A stretch of DNA of 64,000 nt from Helicobacter pylori (GTDB lineage: Bacteria > Campylobacterota > Campylobacteria > Campylobacterales > Helicobacteraceae), in contig NZ_LT635477.1 of the NCBI RefSeq assembly GCF_900120335.1, positions 1-64,000 on the forward strand, in the 5' to 3' direction. Below are positions 35,020 through 45,890 of this stretch, piece after piece. Position numbers and translations under genes: made by a program. Positions within the stretch are counted from its first letter, which is position 1, and each line of letters opens with the position of its first letter. Under the pieces are notes generated by a model. The model made no database searches. It was given only the letters and a program-made list of their open reading frames with translations, and was not told the origin of the DNA.

Positions 35020-35295
35020 ATGAAAATGCATCAAATACCCACCCCCACCATGTCGCAAGTGATCATGCTTAATGACTCCATTACGACAGCGGAATTTATG
35101 GTTTCTGCTTTAAGGGATTTTTTTGACAAGCCTTTAGAAGAAGCTCAAGAGCTCATGCTAAGCATCCATCGTGATGGCGATGGGGTTTGTGGCGTTTATC
35201 CTTATGAAATCGCCATATATAAGGCGGTATGCGTGAGGGATAAAGCCAGAGCGTTAAAATTCCCTTTAAGATTAATGGTGCAAGAGGTAAAATAA
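35020..35295 (+). CDS. clpS: ClpS adaptor protein
   Basis: The 91-residue product has the ClpS core: QVIMLNDSITTAEFMVSALRDFF, shown here by its start QVIMLNDS near residue 15, and IHRDGDGVCGVYPYEIA near 50. It delivers N-degron substrates to the ClpA unfoldase, whose gene begins on the clpS stop codon (TAATG). The family usually has a His-x-x-Gly pattern matching IHRDG here. Confidence 0.96.
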   Translation: MKMHQIPTPTMSQVIMLNDSITTAEFMVSALRDFFDKPLEEAQELMLSIHRDGDGVCGVYPYEIAIYKAVCVRDKARALKFPLRLMVQEVK

Positions 35296-37523
35296 TGGAC
35301 AAATTCAATAAAGATTTGAATGAAGTTTTATCTCATGCTTTAGATTTAGCCCTAGATTTTAACCATGTCCTTTGCACCACAGAGCATGTGCTGTTAGCCA
35401 TTTTAGAGCATGGGATTGGAATAAGGATTTTTAATACTTTAGAAGAAGATAACTACCATAAAATGGAGCAAATCCTTAAAGACTACTTGCAACAATACAT
35501 TCCTTTAAAAAACGATCCAACCAAAATACCAGACAGGAGTCCCGTATTAGCAAGAGTGTTTAAAAAAATGTATGCGAGTTACTTGGATAGCGTGGGCGTG
35601 GAAGAATTGCTTATTTTTATTTTAGAATACGATGATTGTTACGCTTCAAAACTCTTGGATAGTTTTGGCATCACTCGTTCGTATTTCAAGTCCGCTTTAT
35701 TGGATTTTGATAACCCTAATGATATTAATGATAATGACATTAATAATGAAGAAGCGCCCAAAAGCACTCCCCTAAAAAAATACACTAAAAACTTGAGCGC
35801 TTTAGCCCAAAATAACGCTTTAGATCCAGTCATTGGCAGAGAAGAAGAGATTTTAAGAGTCATAGAAATTTTAGGGCGCAGGAAAAAGAATAACCCGCTT
35901 TTAATTGGCGAAGCGGGCGTGGGAAAAACTTCCATCGCTGAAGCTTTGGCTTTAAAAATCGCTCAAAAAGAAGTACCGGAATTTTTGCAAGAATATGAGG
36001 TTTATTCTTTGGATTTGGCTTTAATGGTGGCTGGGGCAAAATACAGAGGGGATTTTGAAAAACGCCTGAAAAAAACGCTCAAAGAGATCCAACAAAACGG
36101 CCGTATCATTTTATTCATTGATGAAATCCACACCCTTTTAGGCGCAGGGAGCAGTAACGCTGGGAGCTTGGATGCGGCGAATATGTTAAAACCGGTTTTA
36201 ACGGATGGGAGCTTGAAATGTTTGGGGGCGACCACTTTTGAAGAATACCGCAGCGTGTTTGAAAAAGACAAGGCTTTCAACAGGCGTTTTTCTATAGTGA
36301 ATGTTGAAGAGCCTTCTAAGGAAGCGTGTTACTTGATTTTAAAGAATATTGCCCCCCTTTATGAAGAACACCACCAGGTGCGTTATAATGAAAGCGTGTT
36401 TAAGGCGTGCGTGGATTTGACGAGTTATTACATGCATGATAAATTCTTGCCGGATAAGGCGATTGAATTATTAGATGAGGTGGGATCAAGGAAAAAGATC
36501 AACCCTAAAAAAGGCAAAAAAATCAGCGTTGATGACGTGCAAGAAACGCTCGCTCTAAAGCTTAAAATCCCTAAAATGCGCTTGAGTAGCGATAAAAAAG
36601 CCCTTTTAAGGAATTTGGAAAAATCGCTAAAAAATAAGATTTTTGCCCAAACCGAAGCGATTAATCTTGTCAGTAATGCGATCAAAATCCAGTATTGCGG
36701 GCTTTCTTCTAAAAATAAGCCTGTGGGGAGCTTTTTATTCGTGGGGCCTAGTGGGGTGGGGAAAACAGAATTGGCTAAAGAATTGGCCTTGAATTTGAAT
36801 TTGCATTTTGAACGCTTTGACATGAGCGAATACAAAGAAGCCCATAGCGTGGCAAAGCTCATCGGGAGTCCTAGCGGTTATGTGGGGTTTGAGCAAGGGG
36901 GGTTATTGGTGAATGCGATTAAAAAGCACCCGCATTGTTTGCTGCTTTTAGATGAGATAGAAAAGGCCCACCCTAATGTGTATGATTTGTTGTTGCAGGT
37001 GATGGATAACGCCACTTTGAGCGATAATTTAGGCAATCAGGCGAGTTTTAAGCATGTGATACTGATTATGACTTCAAATGTGGGGAGTAAGGATAAGGAC
37101 ACGCTAGGGTTTTTTAGCGCTAAAAACGCCAAGTATGATAAAGCCGTTAAAGAGCTTTTAACCCCTGAATTGCGATCCAGAATTGATGCGATCGTGCCGT
37201 TTAACGCGCTCAGTTTGGAGGATTTTGAACGCATTGTTTCTGTGGAATTAGACAAATTAAAAGCCCTAGCGTTAGAGCAAGGCGTGATCTTAAAATTCCA
37301 TAAAGAAGTTGTGAAATGCATCGCGCAAAAAAGCTACCAAACGACTTTAGGAGCGAGAGAAATTAAAAAAATCATTCACCATGAAATCAAAACCCAATTA
37401 AGCGATATACTGCTCTTGCAATCGCTTAAAAAACCTTGTAAGATCGCTTGCTTATTGGAAAAAAACCAATTGGTTTTAAAAGAAATCAAGCGCGCGCAAA
37501 AGGTGAAAGAAAATGACTTTTGA
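35295..37523 (+). CDS. clpA: ClpA ATPase, unfoldase of the ClpAP protease
   Basis: The 742-residue product has the N-terminal Clp repeat (residues 1-140) and two AAA+ modules. Walker A sites are [16 protein letters not shown] near 205 and [15 protein letters not shown] near 488; Walker B sites are [14 protein letters not shown] and [14 protein letters not shown]. There is no middle coiled-coil insertion of the ClpB type. It unfolds proteins into ClpP. It is coupled to clpS upstream and overlaps panD by 11 bases downstream. Confidence 0.96.
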   Translation: MDKFNKDLNEVLSHALDLALDFNHVLCTTEHVLLAILEHGIGIRIFNTLEEDNYHKMEQILKDYLQQYIPLKNDPTKIPDRSPVLARVFKKMYASYLDSVGVEELLIFILEYDDCYASKLLDSFGITRSYFKSALLDFDNPNDINDNDINNEEAPKSTPLKKYTKNLSALAQNNALDPVIGREEEILRVIEILGRRKKNNPLLIGEAGVGKTSIAEALALKIAQKEVPEFLQEYEVYSLDLALMVAGAKYRGDFEKRLKKTLKEIQQNGRIILFIDEIHTLLGAGSSNAGSLDAANMLKPVLTDGSLKCLGATTFEEYRSVFEKDKAFNRRFSIVNVEEPSKEACYLILKNIAPLYEEHHQVRYNESVFKACVDLTSYYMHDKFLPDKAIELLDEVGSRKKINPKKGKKISVDDVQETLALKLKIPKMRLSSDKKALLRNLEKSLKNKIFAQTEAINLVSNAIKIQYCGLSSKNKPVGSFLFVGPSGVGKTELAKELALNLNLHFERFDMSEYKEAHSVAKLIGSPSGYVGFEQGGLLVNAIKKHPHCLLLLDEIEKAHPNVYDLLLQVMDNATLSDNLGNQASFKHVILIMTSNVGSKDKDTLGFFSAKNAKYDKAVKELLTPELRSRIDAIVPFNALSLEDFERIVSVELDKLKALALEQGVILKFHKEVVKCIAQKSYQTTLGAREIKKIIHHEIKTQLSDILLLQSLKKPCKIACLLEKNQLVLKEIKRAQKVKENDF

Positions 37524-37866
37524 AATGCTTTATAGTAAAATCCATAGGGCTACTATCACAGACGCTAATCTCAATTATGTAGGCTCGATCACCATAGATG
37601 AGGATTTAGCCAAGCTCGCTAAGCTCAGAGAGGGCATGAAAGTGGAAATCGTGGATGTCAATAACGGCGAACGCTTCAGCACCTATGTGATTTTAGGGAA
37701 AAAAAGGGGCGAAATTTGCGTCAATGGCGCAGCAGCCAGAAAAGTGGCCATAGGCGATGTGGTGATCATCTTAGCTTATGCGAGCATGAACGAAGATGAA
37801 ATCAATACGCACAAGCCAAACATCGTGCTAGTGGATGAAAAAAACGAAATTTTAGAAAAGGGTTAG
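37513..37866 (+). CDS. panD: Aspartate 1-decarboxylase
   Basis: The 117-residue proenzyme contains [14 protein letters not shown] near residue 20. Self-cleavage between Gly24 and Ser25 makes the pyruvoyl group. It converts aspartate to beta-alanine for pantothenate, feeding PanC (gene at 5467). It starts inside the clpA 3' end. Confidence 0.97.
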   Translation: MTFEMLYSKIHRATITDANLNYVGSITIDEDLAKLAKLREGMKVEIVDVNNGERFSTYVILGKKRGEICVNGAAARKVAIGDVVIILAYASMNEDEINTHKPNIVLVDEKNEILEKG

Positions 37867-37868
37867 AG

Positions 37869-38171
37869 ATGGATTTTAGTCAATTGGGCGGGTTAAGCGG
37901 GTTATTAGACGGCATGAAAAAAGAGTTTTCCCAACTAGAAGAAAAGAATAAAGACACGATCCACACTTCCAAAAGCGGTGGGGGAATGGTGAGCGTGAGT
38001 TTTAATGGGTTGGGGGAGTTGGTGGATTTGCAAATTGATGACAGCCTGCTAGAAGATAAAGAAGCGATGCAAATCTATTTGATGAGCGCTTTGAATGACG
38101 GGTATAAAGCCGTAGAAGAAAACCGAAAGAATTTAGCCTTTAACATGCTAGGGAATTTTGCCAAGTTGTGA
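37869..38171 (+). CDS. YbaB/EbfC family nucleoid-associated protein
   Basis: The 100-residue product begins MDFSQLGGLSGLLDGMKKEF and has VSVSFNGLGELVDLQIDDSLL near residue 43 (shortened), the family core. These dimeric proteins bind DNA and are often next to recR or dnaX, but here it follows panD by two bases and overlaps the next gene by one. Confidence 0.92.
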   Translation: MDFSQLGGLSGLLDGMKKEFSQLEEKNKDTIHTSKSGGGMVSVSFNGLGELVDLQIDDSLLEDKEAMQIYLMSALNDGYKAVEENRKNLAFNMLGNFAKL

Positions 38172-39175
38172 TGCTTTATAAAGCCCTTATCGTTTTTATC
38201 GCTCTGTTGGGTTTTTTGAATGGTTTAGGGGCTTATGATTTCAAGCATTGTCAGGTTTTTTTTAAAAAAGCGAGCCTTAAAAATGGGGGCGTGGCTTTAA
38301 GGGAATTGCCTAAAGGCGTGTATTTGTATTACTCTAAAACCTACCCCAAACACGCTAAAGTCATCAAATCCGATCCTTTTATAGGGCTGTATTTGTTGCA
38401 AAGCGCGCCAAGCGAGTATGTTTATACATTAAGGGATTTGGACAAAGACGCCCTTATAAGACCCATGGCCAGTATAGGGACTAATCAAGCCACAGAAGCG
38501 CGATTATTAGTGGGGCAAAAAGGCTATGACCGCTACGCTCAAATTTCACAAAAAACCCAAAAAAATGGCGTTATCAGCAATATTTGCTATCAAATGCTAG
38601 GGCTAGGGGTAGGGGGGAACGGCTTTATAGAAACGAAATTCATCAAGCGCTTTTTAAACCAACAAGAGCCTTATTATGGGGATATTGGGGTGCGTTTAGA
38701 AGAACATCATAAGCGTTTAGTGGTAGCGCAATTCGATCCCTTTTTCCCTAAAAACCCTTTTTTAAAAAACGATGAAATCCTAGCGATCAATGATTACAAG
38801 ATCCGCTCGTTAGCGGAGTTTGAATGGGTGGTGAGCAATCTTAAATACCAAAGCCTTGCAAAAGTGAAAATCAAACGAAACCACAAAATCAAAGAAGTAA
38901 CGCTCAAAGTCAATAAACGCTATGGGGGGTTTTTGCTCAAAGACACTTTTTTAGAGCGCTATGGCATCGCTTTAGACGAGCGTTTTATCATCACTAAAAT
39001 AGGTGCTCATTTACCCAAAGGCTTGGATTTTTTAAAGCTTGGGGATAGGATTTTATGGGTGAATCATAAAAGTGTTTCGTTCAACCCGAAGGCTTTAAGA
39101 GAAGCGTTAAGCGCGCCTAAAATTGAATTATTAGTCTGGCGTAAAGGCTTTGAATTTTACATTAAAGTCCGTTGA
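38171..39175 (+). CDS. Secreted PDZ-domain protein
   Basis: From ATG 38171 (a GTG three bases earlier is possible) the ~334-residue product has an export signal (LYKALIVFIALLGFLNGLGA). A central domain follows, and around residues 200-245 lies a PDZ-like segment (NPFLKNDEILAINDYKIRS). A second half-PDZ is present near the C-terminus (FLKLGDRILWVNHKSVSF). No protease active site is visible. It lies between ybaB and comB6 in one run, but a link to DNA uptake is not shown. Confidence 0.75.
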   Translation: MLYKALIVFIALLGFLNGLGAYDFKHCQVFFKKASLKNGGVALRELPKGVYLYYSKTYPKHAKVIKSDPFIGLYLLQSAPSEYVYTLRDLDKDALIRPMASIGTNQATEARLLVGQKGYDRYAQISQKTQKNGVISNICYQMLGLGVGGNGFIETKFIKRFLNQQEPYYGDIGVRLEEHHKRLVVAQFDPFFPKNPFLKNDEILAINDYKIRSLAEFEWVVSNLKYQSLAKVKIKRNHKIKEVTLKVNKRYGGFLLKDTFLERYGIALDERFIITKIGAHLPKGLDFLKLGDRILWVNHKSVSFNPKALREALSAPKIELLVWRKGFEFYIKVR

Positions 39176-39182
39176 AACATTG

Positions 39183-40238
39183 ATGAAACATGACGCTTAT
39201 GAAATCATTCTTTCTTGGTTTATCACGCCTCTCACGGCGATTTTAGGGCGTTTCGCTGAATTTTTCCTCTACACCTTGCATGCGCAATTGGTGTTTAATA
39301 GCGCGGTCGCTTTGGCGTTCATGCTTTTTGCTTACAGGAGTTTGAAAGAACAGAATTTTTTCAGCGCTAGCGTGCTTTTAGAAGCGTTATGGTTTGTGGG
39401 GTTTTTTGCGCTGTTTAACTACGCTTTGAAAAACCCTTCGTGCTTTTATGAATTGTTTCAAAACGCTATTTTTGTTGCGCCTAACATGATCACTCAAAGC
39501 CTTTCTCAAAGCTTGAGTAACTTTTCTAACCACGCGCTTTCTTTAGATTTTATTTTTAATCATGGTTTTTATGCCCTTAGCTTCATCAGCGATTTGAGCC
39601 ATAACGAAATGTCCGTGTGGCTTTTTTTAAGCATTTTGCAAGTGCTTTTTTTGAGCGTGCTGTTTGCGATCATCATTTTAGTGTATTTGGAAGCGCATGT
39701 GTGGTGCTCTTTAGGGGCGCTGTTTTTAGCGTTTGGATTTTTCAAAACCTGGAGGAGCGTTGTGGTTATATGCCTTAAAAAATGCTTCGCTCTTGGGTTT
39801 TACAAGCCTTTTTTGTTGTTAGTGGGTTTTTTGAACGTGTCGGTTACTAAGGCGTTAATGGACGCTAGCATGCAAGAAAAACAAGACTTAAGCCTTTTAT
39901 TGGTGGTGGCGTTATTTTTGTGTTGCGTTTTTATCATAGGCGTGCCTTTTTTCATCAACGCTTTGTTTAGGGTGCAAAACAGCCTCAAAGAAACTTACAA
40001 ACTCGCCACCAATTTGAGCGCTAACCTCACTCAAAGCGCTTTGCAATCTTTACAATATACCACAACCTCGCCCGCTCTTTCTAGCGTTTCTCCTTCTACA
40101 AGCGGTAGCGTTTCTAAAGAAAAGGAAACGCATTCCCCCACATTCAAGGTAGAAACCACTCAATTAGATGTAAAAATCCCAAATTTCAAGCAAAAAAAGG
40201 TTAAAAAGGATACAATAAATACAAAAAATGAAATTTAA
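39183..40238 (+). CDS. comB6: ComB6, VirB6-like polytopic inner-membrane protein
   Basis: The start is ATG 39183 (MKHDAYEIILSWFITPLTA); the in-frame upstream start at 39150 lies inside the previous gene. The 351-residue product has six or more hydrophobic segments between residues 20 and 275 and a polar Ser/Thr/Lys-rich tail. This is the VirB6/TrbL layout of the DNA-translocation channel. It opens the comB6-comB7-comB8-comB9-comB10 run. Confidence 0.9.
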   Translation: MKHDAYEIILSWFITPLTAILGRFAEFFLYTLHAQLVFNSAVALAFMLFAYRSLKEQNFFSASVLLEALWFVGFFALFNYALKNPSCFYELFQNAIFVAPNMITQSLSQSLSNFSNHALSLDFIFNHGFYALSFISDLSHNEMSVWLFLSILQVLFLSVLFAIIILVYLEAHVWCSLGALFLAFGFFKTWRSVVVICLKKCFALGFYKPFLLLVGFLNVSVTKALMDASMQEKQDLSLLLVVALFLCCVFIIGVPFFINALFRVQNSLKETYKLATNLSANLTQSALQSLQYTTTSPALSSVSPSTSGSVSKEKETHSPTFKVETTQLDVKIPNFKQKKVKKDTINTKNEI

Positions 40239-40253
40239 ATAAATGGGAATTTA

Positions 40254-40367
40254 ATGAGAATTTTTTTTGTTATTATGGGACTTGTGTTGTTTGGTTGCAC
40301 CAGTAAGGTGCATGAGATGAAGAAAAGCCCTTGCACCTTGTATGAAAACAGGTTAAATCTCGCATGA
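40254..40367 (+). CDS. comB7: ComB7, small lipoprotein of the DNA-uptake system
   Basis: A 37-residue frame, MRIFFVIMGLVLFGCTSKVH, with a clear lipobox (LFGC) giving a mature lipoprotein of about 23 residues with a second Cys (KKSPCTLYE). ComB7 is known as a VirB7-like lipoprotein that stabilises the complex with ComB9. Its stop overlaps the comB8 start (ATGA). It is easily missed because of its size. Confidence 0.93.
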   Translation: MRIFFVIMGLVLFGCTSKVHEMKKSPCTLYENRLNLA

Positions 40368-41107
40368 AAGAAAAGCCTTTCAATAGCGAGCAGTTGATCT
40401 ATTTAGAAGAGCTTTTAAGCCACCAAGAAAAGCATTTAGAGAGCAAGCTTTCTGGTTTTTCGGTGAACGATTTGGACATGCAAAGCGTGTTTCGGCTAGA
40501 AAGGAACCGCTTGAAAATCGCTTACAGGCTTTTAGGTTTGATGAGCTTTATCGCGCTTGTCTTAGCGATCGTTTTAATCAGCATTCTGCCCTTACAAAAA
40601 ACCGAACACCATTTCGTGGATTTTTTAAACCAGGACAAGCATTACGCCATTATCCAAAGAGCGGATAAAAGCATTTCCAGTAATGAAGCGTTGGCTCGTT
40701 CGCTCATTGGGGCGTATGTGTTAAACCGAGAGAGTATTAATCGCATTGACGATAAATCCCGCTATGAACTGGTGCGCTTGCAAAGCAGCTCTAAAGTGTG
40801 GCAACGCTTTGAAGATTTGATTAAAGCCCAAAACAGCATCTATGCGCAAAGCCATTTAGAAAGAGAAGTCCATATCGTCAATATTGCGATCTATCAGCAA
40901 GACAATAACCCCATTGCGAGCGTGTCCATTGCAGCTAAACTTTTGAATGAGAACAAGCTCGTGTATGAAAAGCGTTATAAAATCGTGCTGAGTTATTTGT
41001 TTGACACCCCGGATTTTGATTACGCTTCCATGCCTAAAAACCCTACCGGCTTTAAAATCACTCGCTACAGCATCACTGAAATCGCGCCGATTAGTAGGAA
41101 TGATTGA
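40364..41107 (+). CDS. comB8: ComB8, VirB8-like bitopic inner-membrane protein
   Basis: The 247-residue product has a cytoplasmic N-terminus, one membrane helix near residues 58-80 (LLGLMSFIALVLAIVLISIL) and a periplasmic domain with the VirB8 ending (PTGFKITRYSITEIAPI). It nucleates assembly of the periplasmic core. Coupled to comB7 and comB9 by four- and one-base overlaps. Confidence 0.96.
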   Translation: MKEKPFNSEQLIYLEELLSHQEKHLESKLSGFSVNDLDMQSVFRLERNRLKIAYRLLGLMSFIALVLAIVLISILPLQKTEHHFVDFLNQDKHYAIIQRADKSISSNEALARSLIGAYVLNRESINRIDDKSRYELVRLQSSSKVWQRFEDLIKAQNSIYAQSHLEREVHIVNIAIYQQDNNPIASVSIAAKLLNENKLVYEKRYKIVLSYLFDTPDFDYASMPKNPTGFKITRYSITEIAPISRND

Positions 41108-42093
41108 TGCGTAAGGTTTTATACGCTCTCATTGGGTTTTTGTTGGCTTTTAGCGTTTTAAAAGCCGATGATTTTTTAGAAGAAGCGAACGAAACAGCCC
41201 CGGCGCATTTAAACCACCCCATGCAGGATTTAAACGCCATTCAAGGGAGCTTTTTTGACAAAAACCGCTCCAAAATGTCCAACACTTTGAATATTAATTA
41301 TTTTCAAGGGCAAACCTATAAAATCCGCTTGCGTTATGCGATGGCGACCTTATTGTTTTTTTCAAAACCCATTAGCGATTTTGTTTTGGGGGATAAGGTG
41401 GGCTTTGATGCGAAAATCTTAGAGAGCAACGATCGCATTTTACTCATCAAGCCTTTACAAATCGGCGTTGATTCCAATATCAGCGTGATTGATAGCGAGG
41501 GTAAGATTTTTTCTTTCTATGTGTTTTCTACCACTTTCACCAGCTCCAAACACCCTAATTTACAGGTTTTTATAGAAGATAAAAACTATTACACTAACGC
41601 TTTTATCAAGCCCCAAAAAGAAAATCAAGAAAATATGGCTGAAAATGCCCCTAAAGATGCCCAAAAAAATAATAAGCCCCTAAAAGAAGAAAAAGAAGAA
41701 ACTAAAACCCCAGAAGAAGAGGTGATAATTATTGGCGATAACACTAATGCGATGAAAATTATTAAAAAAGACATCCAAAAAGGCTATAAGGCTTTAAAAA
41801 GCTCTCAAAGGAAATGGTATTGTTTATGGGCTTGTTCTAAAAAATCCAAACTCTCCTTAATGCCTGAAGAAATCTTTAACGACAAACAATTCACTTATTT
41901 CAAATTTGACAAAAGATTAGCGCTCTCTAAATTCCCGGTGATTTATAAGGTCGTTGATGGCTATGATAATCCGGTGAATACAAGGATTGTGGGCGATTAC
42001 ATTATCGCTGAAGACGTTTCGGCTAAATGGACTTTAAGGCTGGGTAAGGACTATTTGTGTATCCGTTTTGTCAAAAGGAGCAAAGGTGAATAA
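41107..42093 (+). CDS. comB9: ComB9, VirB9-like core-complex protein
   Basis: From ATG 41107 the 328-residue product has a signal peptide (MRKVLYALIGFLLAFSVLKA). An N-terminal VirB9 domain follows (IRLRYAMATLLFFSKPISD), then a Lys/Glu-rich linker near residue 180. The C-terminal domain ends FDKRLALSKFPVIYKV...LRLGKDYLCIRFV, the segment that pairs with VirB7. It forms the outer core with ComB7 and ComB10. Confidence 0.95.
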   Translation: MRKVLYALIGFLLAFSVLKADDFLEEANETAPAHLNHPMQDLNAIQGSFFDKNRSKMSNTLNINYFQGQTYKIRLRYAMATLLFFSKPISDFVLGDKVGFDAKILESNDRILLIKPLQIGVDSNISVIDSEGKIFSFYVFSTTFTSSKHPNLQVFIEDKNYYTNAFIKPQKENQENMAENAPKDAQKNNKPLKEEKEETKTPEEEVIIIGDNTNAMKIIKKDIQKGYKALKSSQRKWYCLWACSKKSKLSLMPEEIFNDKQFTYFKFDKRLALSKFPVIYKVVDGYDNPVNTRIVGDYIIAEDVSAKWTLRLGKDYLCIRFVKRSKGE

Positions 42094-43222
42094 GTGGCTT
42101 AAAGGGGCGATTGTTTTTATAGGGGGTTTTGCAACGATTACAACCATTTCTTTAATCTACCACCAAAAGCCAAAAGCCCCCTTAAATAACCAACCTAGCC
42201 TTTTGAATGATGATGAGGTGAAATACCCCTTACAAGACTACACCTTCACTCAAAACCCACAGCCAACTAACACGGAAAGCTCTAAAGACGCCACCATTAA
42301 AGCCTTACAAGAACAACTCAAAGCCGCTTTAAAAGCCTTAAATTCCAAAGAAATGAACTATTCCAAAGAAGAAACTTTTACTAGCCCTCCCATGGATCCA
42401 AAAATAAACACAACCCCCCCTAAAAAAGACTTTTCTTTAAAGCAATTAGATTTACTAGCCTCTCGCATCACCCCTTTCAAACAAAGCCCTAAAAATTACG
42501 AAGAAAACCTGATTTTCCCTGTGGATAACCCTAATGGCATTGATGGTTTCACTAACCTTAAAGAAAAAGACACCGCCACTAATGAAAACAAGCTTTTACG
42601 CACCATTACAGCTGACAAAATGATACCCGCCTTTTTGATCACGCCCATTTCTAGCCAGATCGCTGGTAAAGTGATTGCGCAAGTGGAAAGCGATATTTTT
42701 GCGAGCATGGGCAAAGCCGTCTTAATCCCTAAAGGCTCTAAAGTCATAGGCTATTACAGCAACAATAACAAAATGGGCGAATACCGCTTGGATATTGTAT
42801 GGAGTCGAATCATCACTCCCCATGGCATTAATATCATGCTCACTAACGCTAAAGGGGCGGACATTAAAGGCTATAACGGATTAGTGGGGGAATTGATTGA
42901 AAGGAATTTCCAACGCTATGGCGTGCCGTTACTGCTTTCTACGCTCACTAACGGCTTATTGATTGGGATCACTTCGGCTTTAAACAATAGAGGCAATAAA
43001 GAAGAGGTGACTAATTTCTTTGGGGATTATCTTTTATTGCAATTGATGAGGCAAAGCGGCATGGGGATCAATCAAGTCGTCAATCAAATTTTAAGAGACA
43101 AGAGCAAGATCGCCCCCATTGTGGTGATTAGAGAGGGAAGCAGGGTTTTCATTTCGCCCAATACTGATATATTCTTCCCTATACCCAGAGAGAATGAAGT
43201 CATCGCAGAGTTTTTGAAGTGA
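42086..43222 (+). CDS. comB10: ComB10, VirB10-like core-complex protein
   Basis: The GTG at 42086 follows AAAAGGAG at good spacing and gives VNKWLKGAIVFIGGFATITT, a membrane anchor; a TTG start at 42068 overlaps the ribosome site and is rejected. The 378-residue product has a Pro-rich periplasmic linker, then the VirB10 barrel domain with ILIPKG-type LIPKGSKVIGYY near residue 213. It spans the envelope and transmits energy to the outer core. Confidence 0.95.
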   Translation: MNKWLKGAIVFIGGFATITTISLIYHQKPKAPLNNQPSLLNDDEVKYPLQDYTFTQNPQPTNTESSKDATIKALQEQLKAALKALNSKEMNYSKEETFTSPPMDPKINTTPPKKDFSLKQLDLLASRITPFKQSPKNYEENLIFPVDNPNGIDGFTNLKEKDTATNENKLLRTITADKMIPAFLITPISSQIAGKVIAQVESDIFASMGKAVLIPKGSKVIGYYSNNNKMGEYRLDIVWSRIITPHGINIMLTNAKGADIKGYNGLVGELIERNFQRYGVPLLLSTLTNGLLIGITSALNNRGNKEEVTNFFGDYLLLQLMRQSGMGINQVVNQILRDKSKIAPIVVIREGSRVFISPNTDIFFPIPRENEVIAEFLK

Positions 43223-43291
43223 CTCAAAAATGCCAGATTAAAAACGCTATAATAACCCTAAAAAACAAAAGAGAGCCTAGCAAGAAAGCCC

Positions 43292-44704
43292 ATGAAAATT
43301 AAAAATGTCTTATTGAGTGGGGGGAGCGGCAAACGCCTATGGCCTTTAAGCCGTAGCCTATACCCTAAGCAATTTTTAAAGCTTTTTGATCATAAAAGCT
43401 TGTTTGAGTTGAGTTTTAAAAGAAACGCTTCCTTAGTAGATGAAACGCTCATTGTGTGCAATGAAAAGCATTATTTTTTAGCCCTAGAAGAAATAAAAAA
43501 CGAAATCCAAAACAAGAGCGTGGGTTTTTTACTAGAGAGCTTGAGTAAAAACACCGCTAACGCCATCGCTTTGAGCGCTTTAATGAGCGATAAAGAAGAT
43601 TTACTCATCGTTGCACCAAGCGATCATTTGATTAAAGACCTTCAAGCGTATGAAAATGCGATAAAAAAAGCGATTGGTTTAGCCCAAGAAGGTTTTTTAG
43701 TCACTTTTGGCGTGAGTATTGACAAGCCCAACACGGAGTTTGGGTATATTGAAAGCCCTAACGCTCTAGATGTCAAGCGATTCATTGAAAAGCCAAGCCT
43801 AGAAAAAGCGATAGAGTTTCAAAAAAGCGGAGAGTTTTATTTCAATAGCGGCATGTTTGTTTTCCAAGCGGGCGTTTTTTTAGACGAATTAAAAAAGCAT
43901 GCCCCTACTATTTTAAAGGGGTGTGAAAGAGCGTTTGAAACTTTAGAAAACACGCATTTTTTTGAAAACAAGATCGCGCGTTTGAGCGAAAAGAGCATGC
44001 AAGATTTAGAAGACGTGAGCGTGGATATAGCCTTAATGCAACAAAGCCACAAAATCAAAATGGTAGAATTGAACGCCAAGTGGAGCGATTTAGGGAATTT
44101 TAACGCCCTTTTTGAAGAAGCGGCTCACGAGTCTAAAGAAAATGTCAGCTTGAATCAAACGCCTGTTTTTGCCAAAGAGAGCGAGAATAATTTAGTGTTT
44201 TCTCATAAAGTGAGCGCTCTTTTAGGGGTTGAGGATTTAGCGATCATTGACACTAAAGACGCTCTTTTAGTCGCTCATAAAGATAAGGCTAAGGATTTAA
44301 AAGCCCTAGTGAGCGAGATAGAAATAAATAACCAGGAATTGTTGCAAACGCACACTAAAGTCTATCGCCCTTGGGGGAGTTATGAAGTCTTGCATGAGAG
44401 CGGTTGCTACAAGGTTAAGATTTTAGAAGTCAAACCAAACGCTAGGCTTTCTTTACAAAAGCATTTCCACAGGAGCGAACACTGGGTGGTGATTAGCGGG
44501 ATGGCGAGCGTGGAGTTGGATCACCAATCGTTTGAATTGCAAGCTAACCAATCCACTTATATCCCTAAAAACACCTTACACCGCCTGGCTAATTATGGCA
44601 AAATCCCTTTAATCATCATAGAGGTCCAAGTGGGCGAGTATGTCGGCGAAGACGATATTGTAAGGGTTGATGACGATTTTAACAGACAGAATCAAAACAC
44701 CTAA
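43292..44704 (+). CDS. manC: Mannose-1-phosphate guanylyltransferase / mannose-6-phosphate isomerase
   Basis: The 470-residue bifunctional product has LLSGGSGKRLWPLSRSLYPK at the N-terminus (GTP site), FIEKPSLEKA near 171 and the isomerase cupin near the end (RPWGSYEVLHESG, LSLQKHFHRSEHWVV). It makes GDP-mannose, the precursor for GDP-fucose made by the next two genes. H. pylori uses GDP-fucose for the Lewis antigens on its O chain. Confidence 0.96.
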   Translation: MKIKNVLLSGGSGKRLWPLSRSLYPKQFLKLFDHKSLFELSFKRNASLVDETLIVCNEKHYFLALEEIKNEIQNKSVGFLLESLSKNTANAIALSALMSDKEDLLIVAPSDHLIKDLQAYENAIKKAIGLAQEGFLVTFGVSIDKPNTEFGYIESPNALDVKRFIEKPSLEKAIEFQKSGEFYFNSGMFVFQAGVFLDELKKHAPTILKGCERAFETLENTHFFENKIARLSEKSMQDLEDVSVDIALMQQSHKIKMVELNAKWSDLGNFNALFEEAAHESKENVSLNQTPVFAKESENNLVFSHKVSALLGVEDLAIIDTKDALLVAHKDKAKDLKALVSEIEINNQELLQTHTKVYRPWGSYEVLHESGCYKVKILEVKPNARLSLQKHFHRSEHWVVISGMASVELDHQSFELQANQSTYIPKNTLHRLANYGKIPLIIIEVQVGEYVGEDDIVRVDDDFNRQNQNT

Positions 44705-44744
44705 TGAAAAGATTTAATAAAGAAAATTCAATAAAGGAAAAATA

Positions 44745-45890
44745 ATGAAAGAAAAAATCGCTTTAATCACTGGGGTTACCGGGCAAGACGGGAGCTATCT
44801 GGCCGAATACTTGCTGAATTTGGGTTATGAAGTGCATGGGTTAAAAAGGCGCTCTTCTAGCATCAACACTTCTAGGATCGATCATCTGTATGAGGATTTG
44901 CACAGCGAACACAAAAGGCGTTTTTTCTTGCACTATGGGGATATGACCGATAGCTCTAACCTCATCCATTTGATCGCTACCACTAAGCCTACAGAGATTT
45001 ATAATTTAGCCGCTCAAAGCCATGTGAAAGTCTCTTTTGAAACCCCAGAATACACCGCTAACGCTGATGGTATTGGCACGCTTAGGATTTTAGAGGCCAT
45101 GCGGATTTTAGGCTTAGAAAAGAAAACGCGCTTTTATCAAGCCAGCACGAGCGAATTGTATGGCGAAGTCTTAGAAACCCCACAAAATGAAAACACCCCC
45201 TTTAACCCACGAAGCCCCTATGCGGTCGCTAAAATGTATGCTTTTTATATTACCAAAAATTACAGAGAGGCTTATAATTTGTTTGCGGTTAATGGCATCC
45301 TTTTTAACCATGAGAGCAGGGTAAGGGGCGAAACTTTTGTAACCCGTAAAATCACACGAGCCGCTAGCGCGATAGCGTATAACTTAACGGATTGCTTGTA
45401 TTTAGGGAATTTAGACGCTAAAAGAGATTGGGGGCATGCCAAAGATTACGTGAAAATGATGCATTTAATGCTCCAAGCGCCTACCCCACAAGATTATGTG
45501 ATCGCTACAGGAAAGACCACGAGCGTGCGCGATTTTGTGAAAATGAGCTTTGAATTTATCGGCATTGGTTTAGAATTTCAAAATACAGGGATTAAAGAAA
45601 TCGGTTTGATTAAAAGCGTTGATGAAAAAAGAGCGAACGCTTTACAATTAAACTTAAGACATTTAAAAACAGGCAAAATCGTGGTGCGCATAGACGAGTG
45701 CTATTTTAGGCCTACTGAAGTGGATTTGCTCTTAGGCGATCCCACTAAGGCTGAGAAAGAGCTAGGCTGGGTTAGGGAATACGATTTAAAAGAGTTGGTT
45801 AAGGACATGTTAGAATACGATTTAAAAGAATGCCAGAAAAACCTTTACTTGCAAGATGGGGGCTATATTTTAAGGAATTTTTATGAATGA
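44745..45890 (+). CDS. gmd: GDP-mannose 4,6-dehydratase
   Basis: The 381-residue product starts [19 protein letters not shown] (short-chain dehydrogenase NAD(P) site). It has the TSELYGE catalytic region near residue 130 and the [15 protein letters not shown]yr-x-x-x-Lys pair near 156. It converts GDP-mannose to the 4-keto-6-deoxy intermediate. Overlaps fcl by eight bases. Confidence 0.97.
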   Translation: MKEKIALITGVTGQDGSYLAEYLLNLGYEVHGLKRRSSSINTSRIDHLYEDLHSEHKRRFFLHYGDMTDSSNLIHLIATTKPTEIYNLAAQSHVKVSFETPEYTANADGIGTLRILEAMRILGLEKKTRFYQASTSELYGEVLETPQNENTPFNPRSPYAVAKMYAFYITKNYREAYNLFAVNGILFNHESRVRGETFVTRKITRAASAIAYNLTDCLYLGNLDAKRDWGHAKDYVKMMHLMLQAPTPQDYVIATGKTTSVRDFVKMSFEFIGIGLEFQNTGIKEIGLIKSVDEKRANALQLNLRHLKTGKIVVRIDECYFRPTEVDLLLGDPTKAEKELGWVREYDLKELVKDMLEYDLKECQKNLYLQDGGYILRNFYE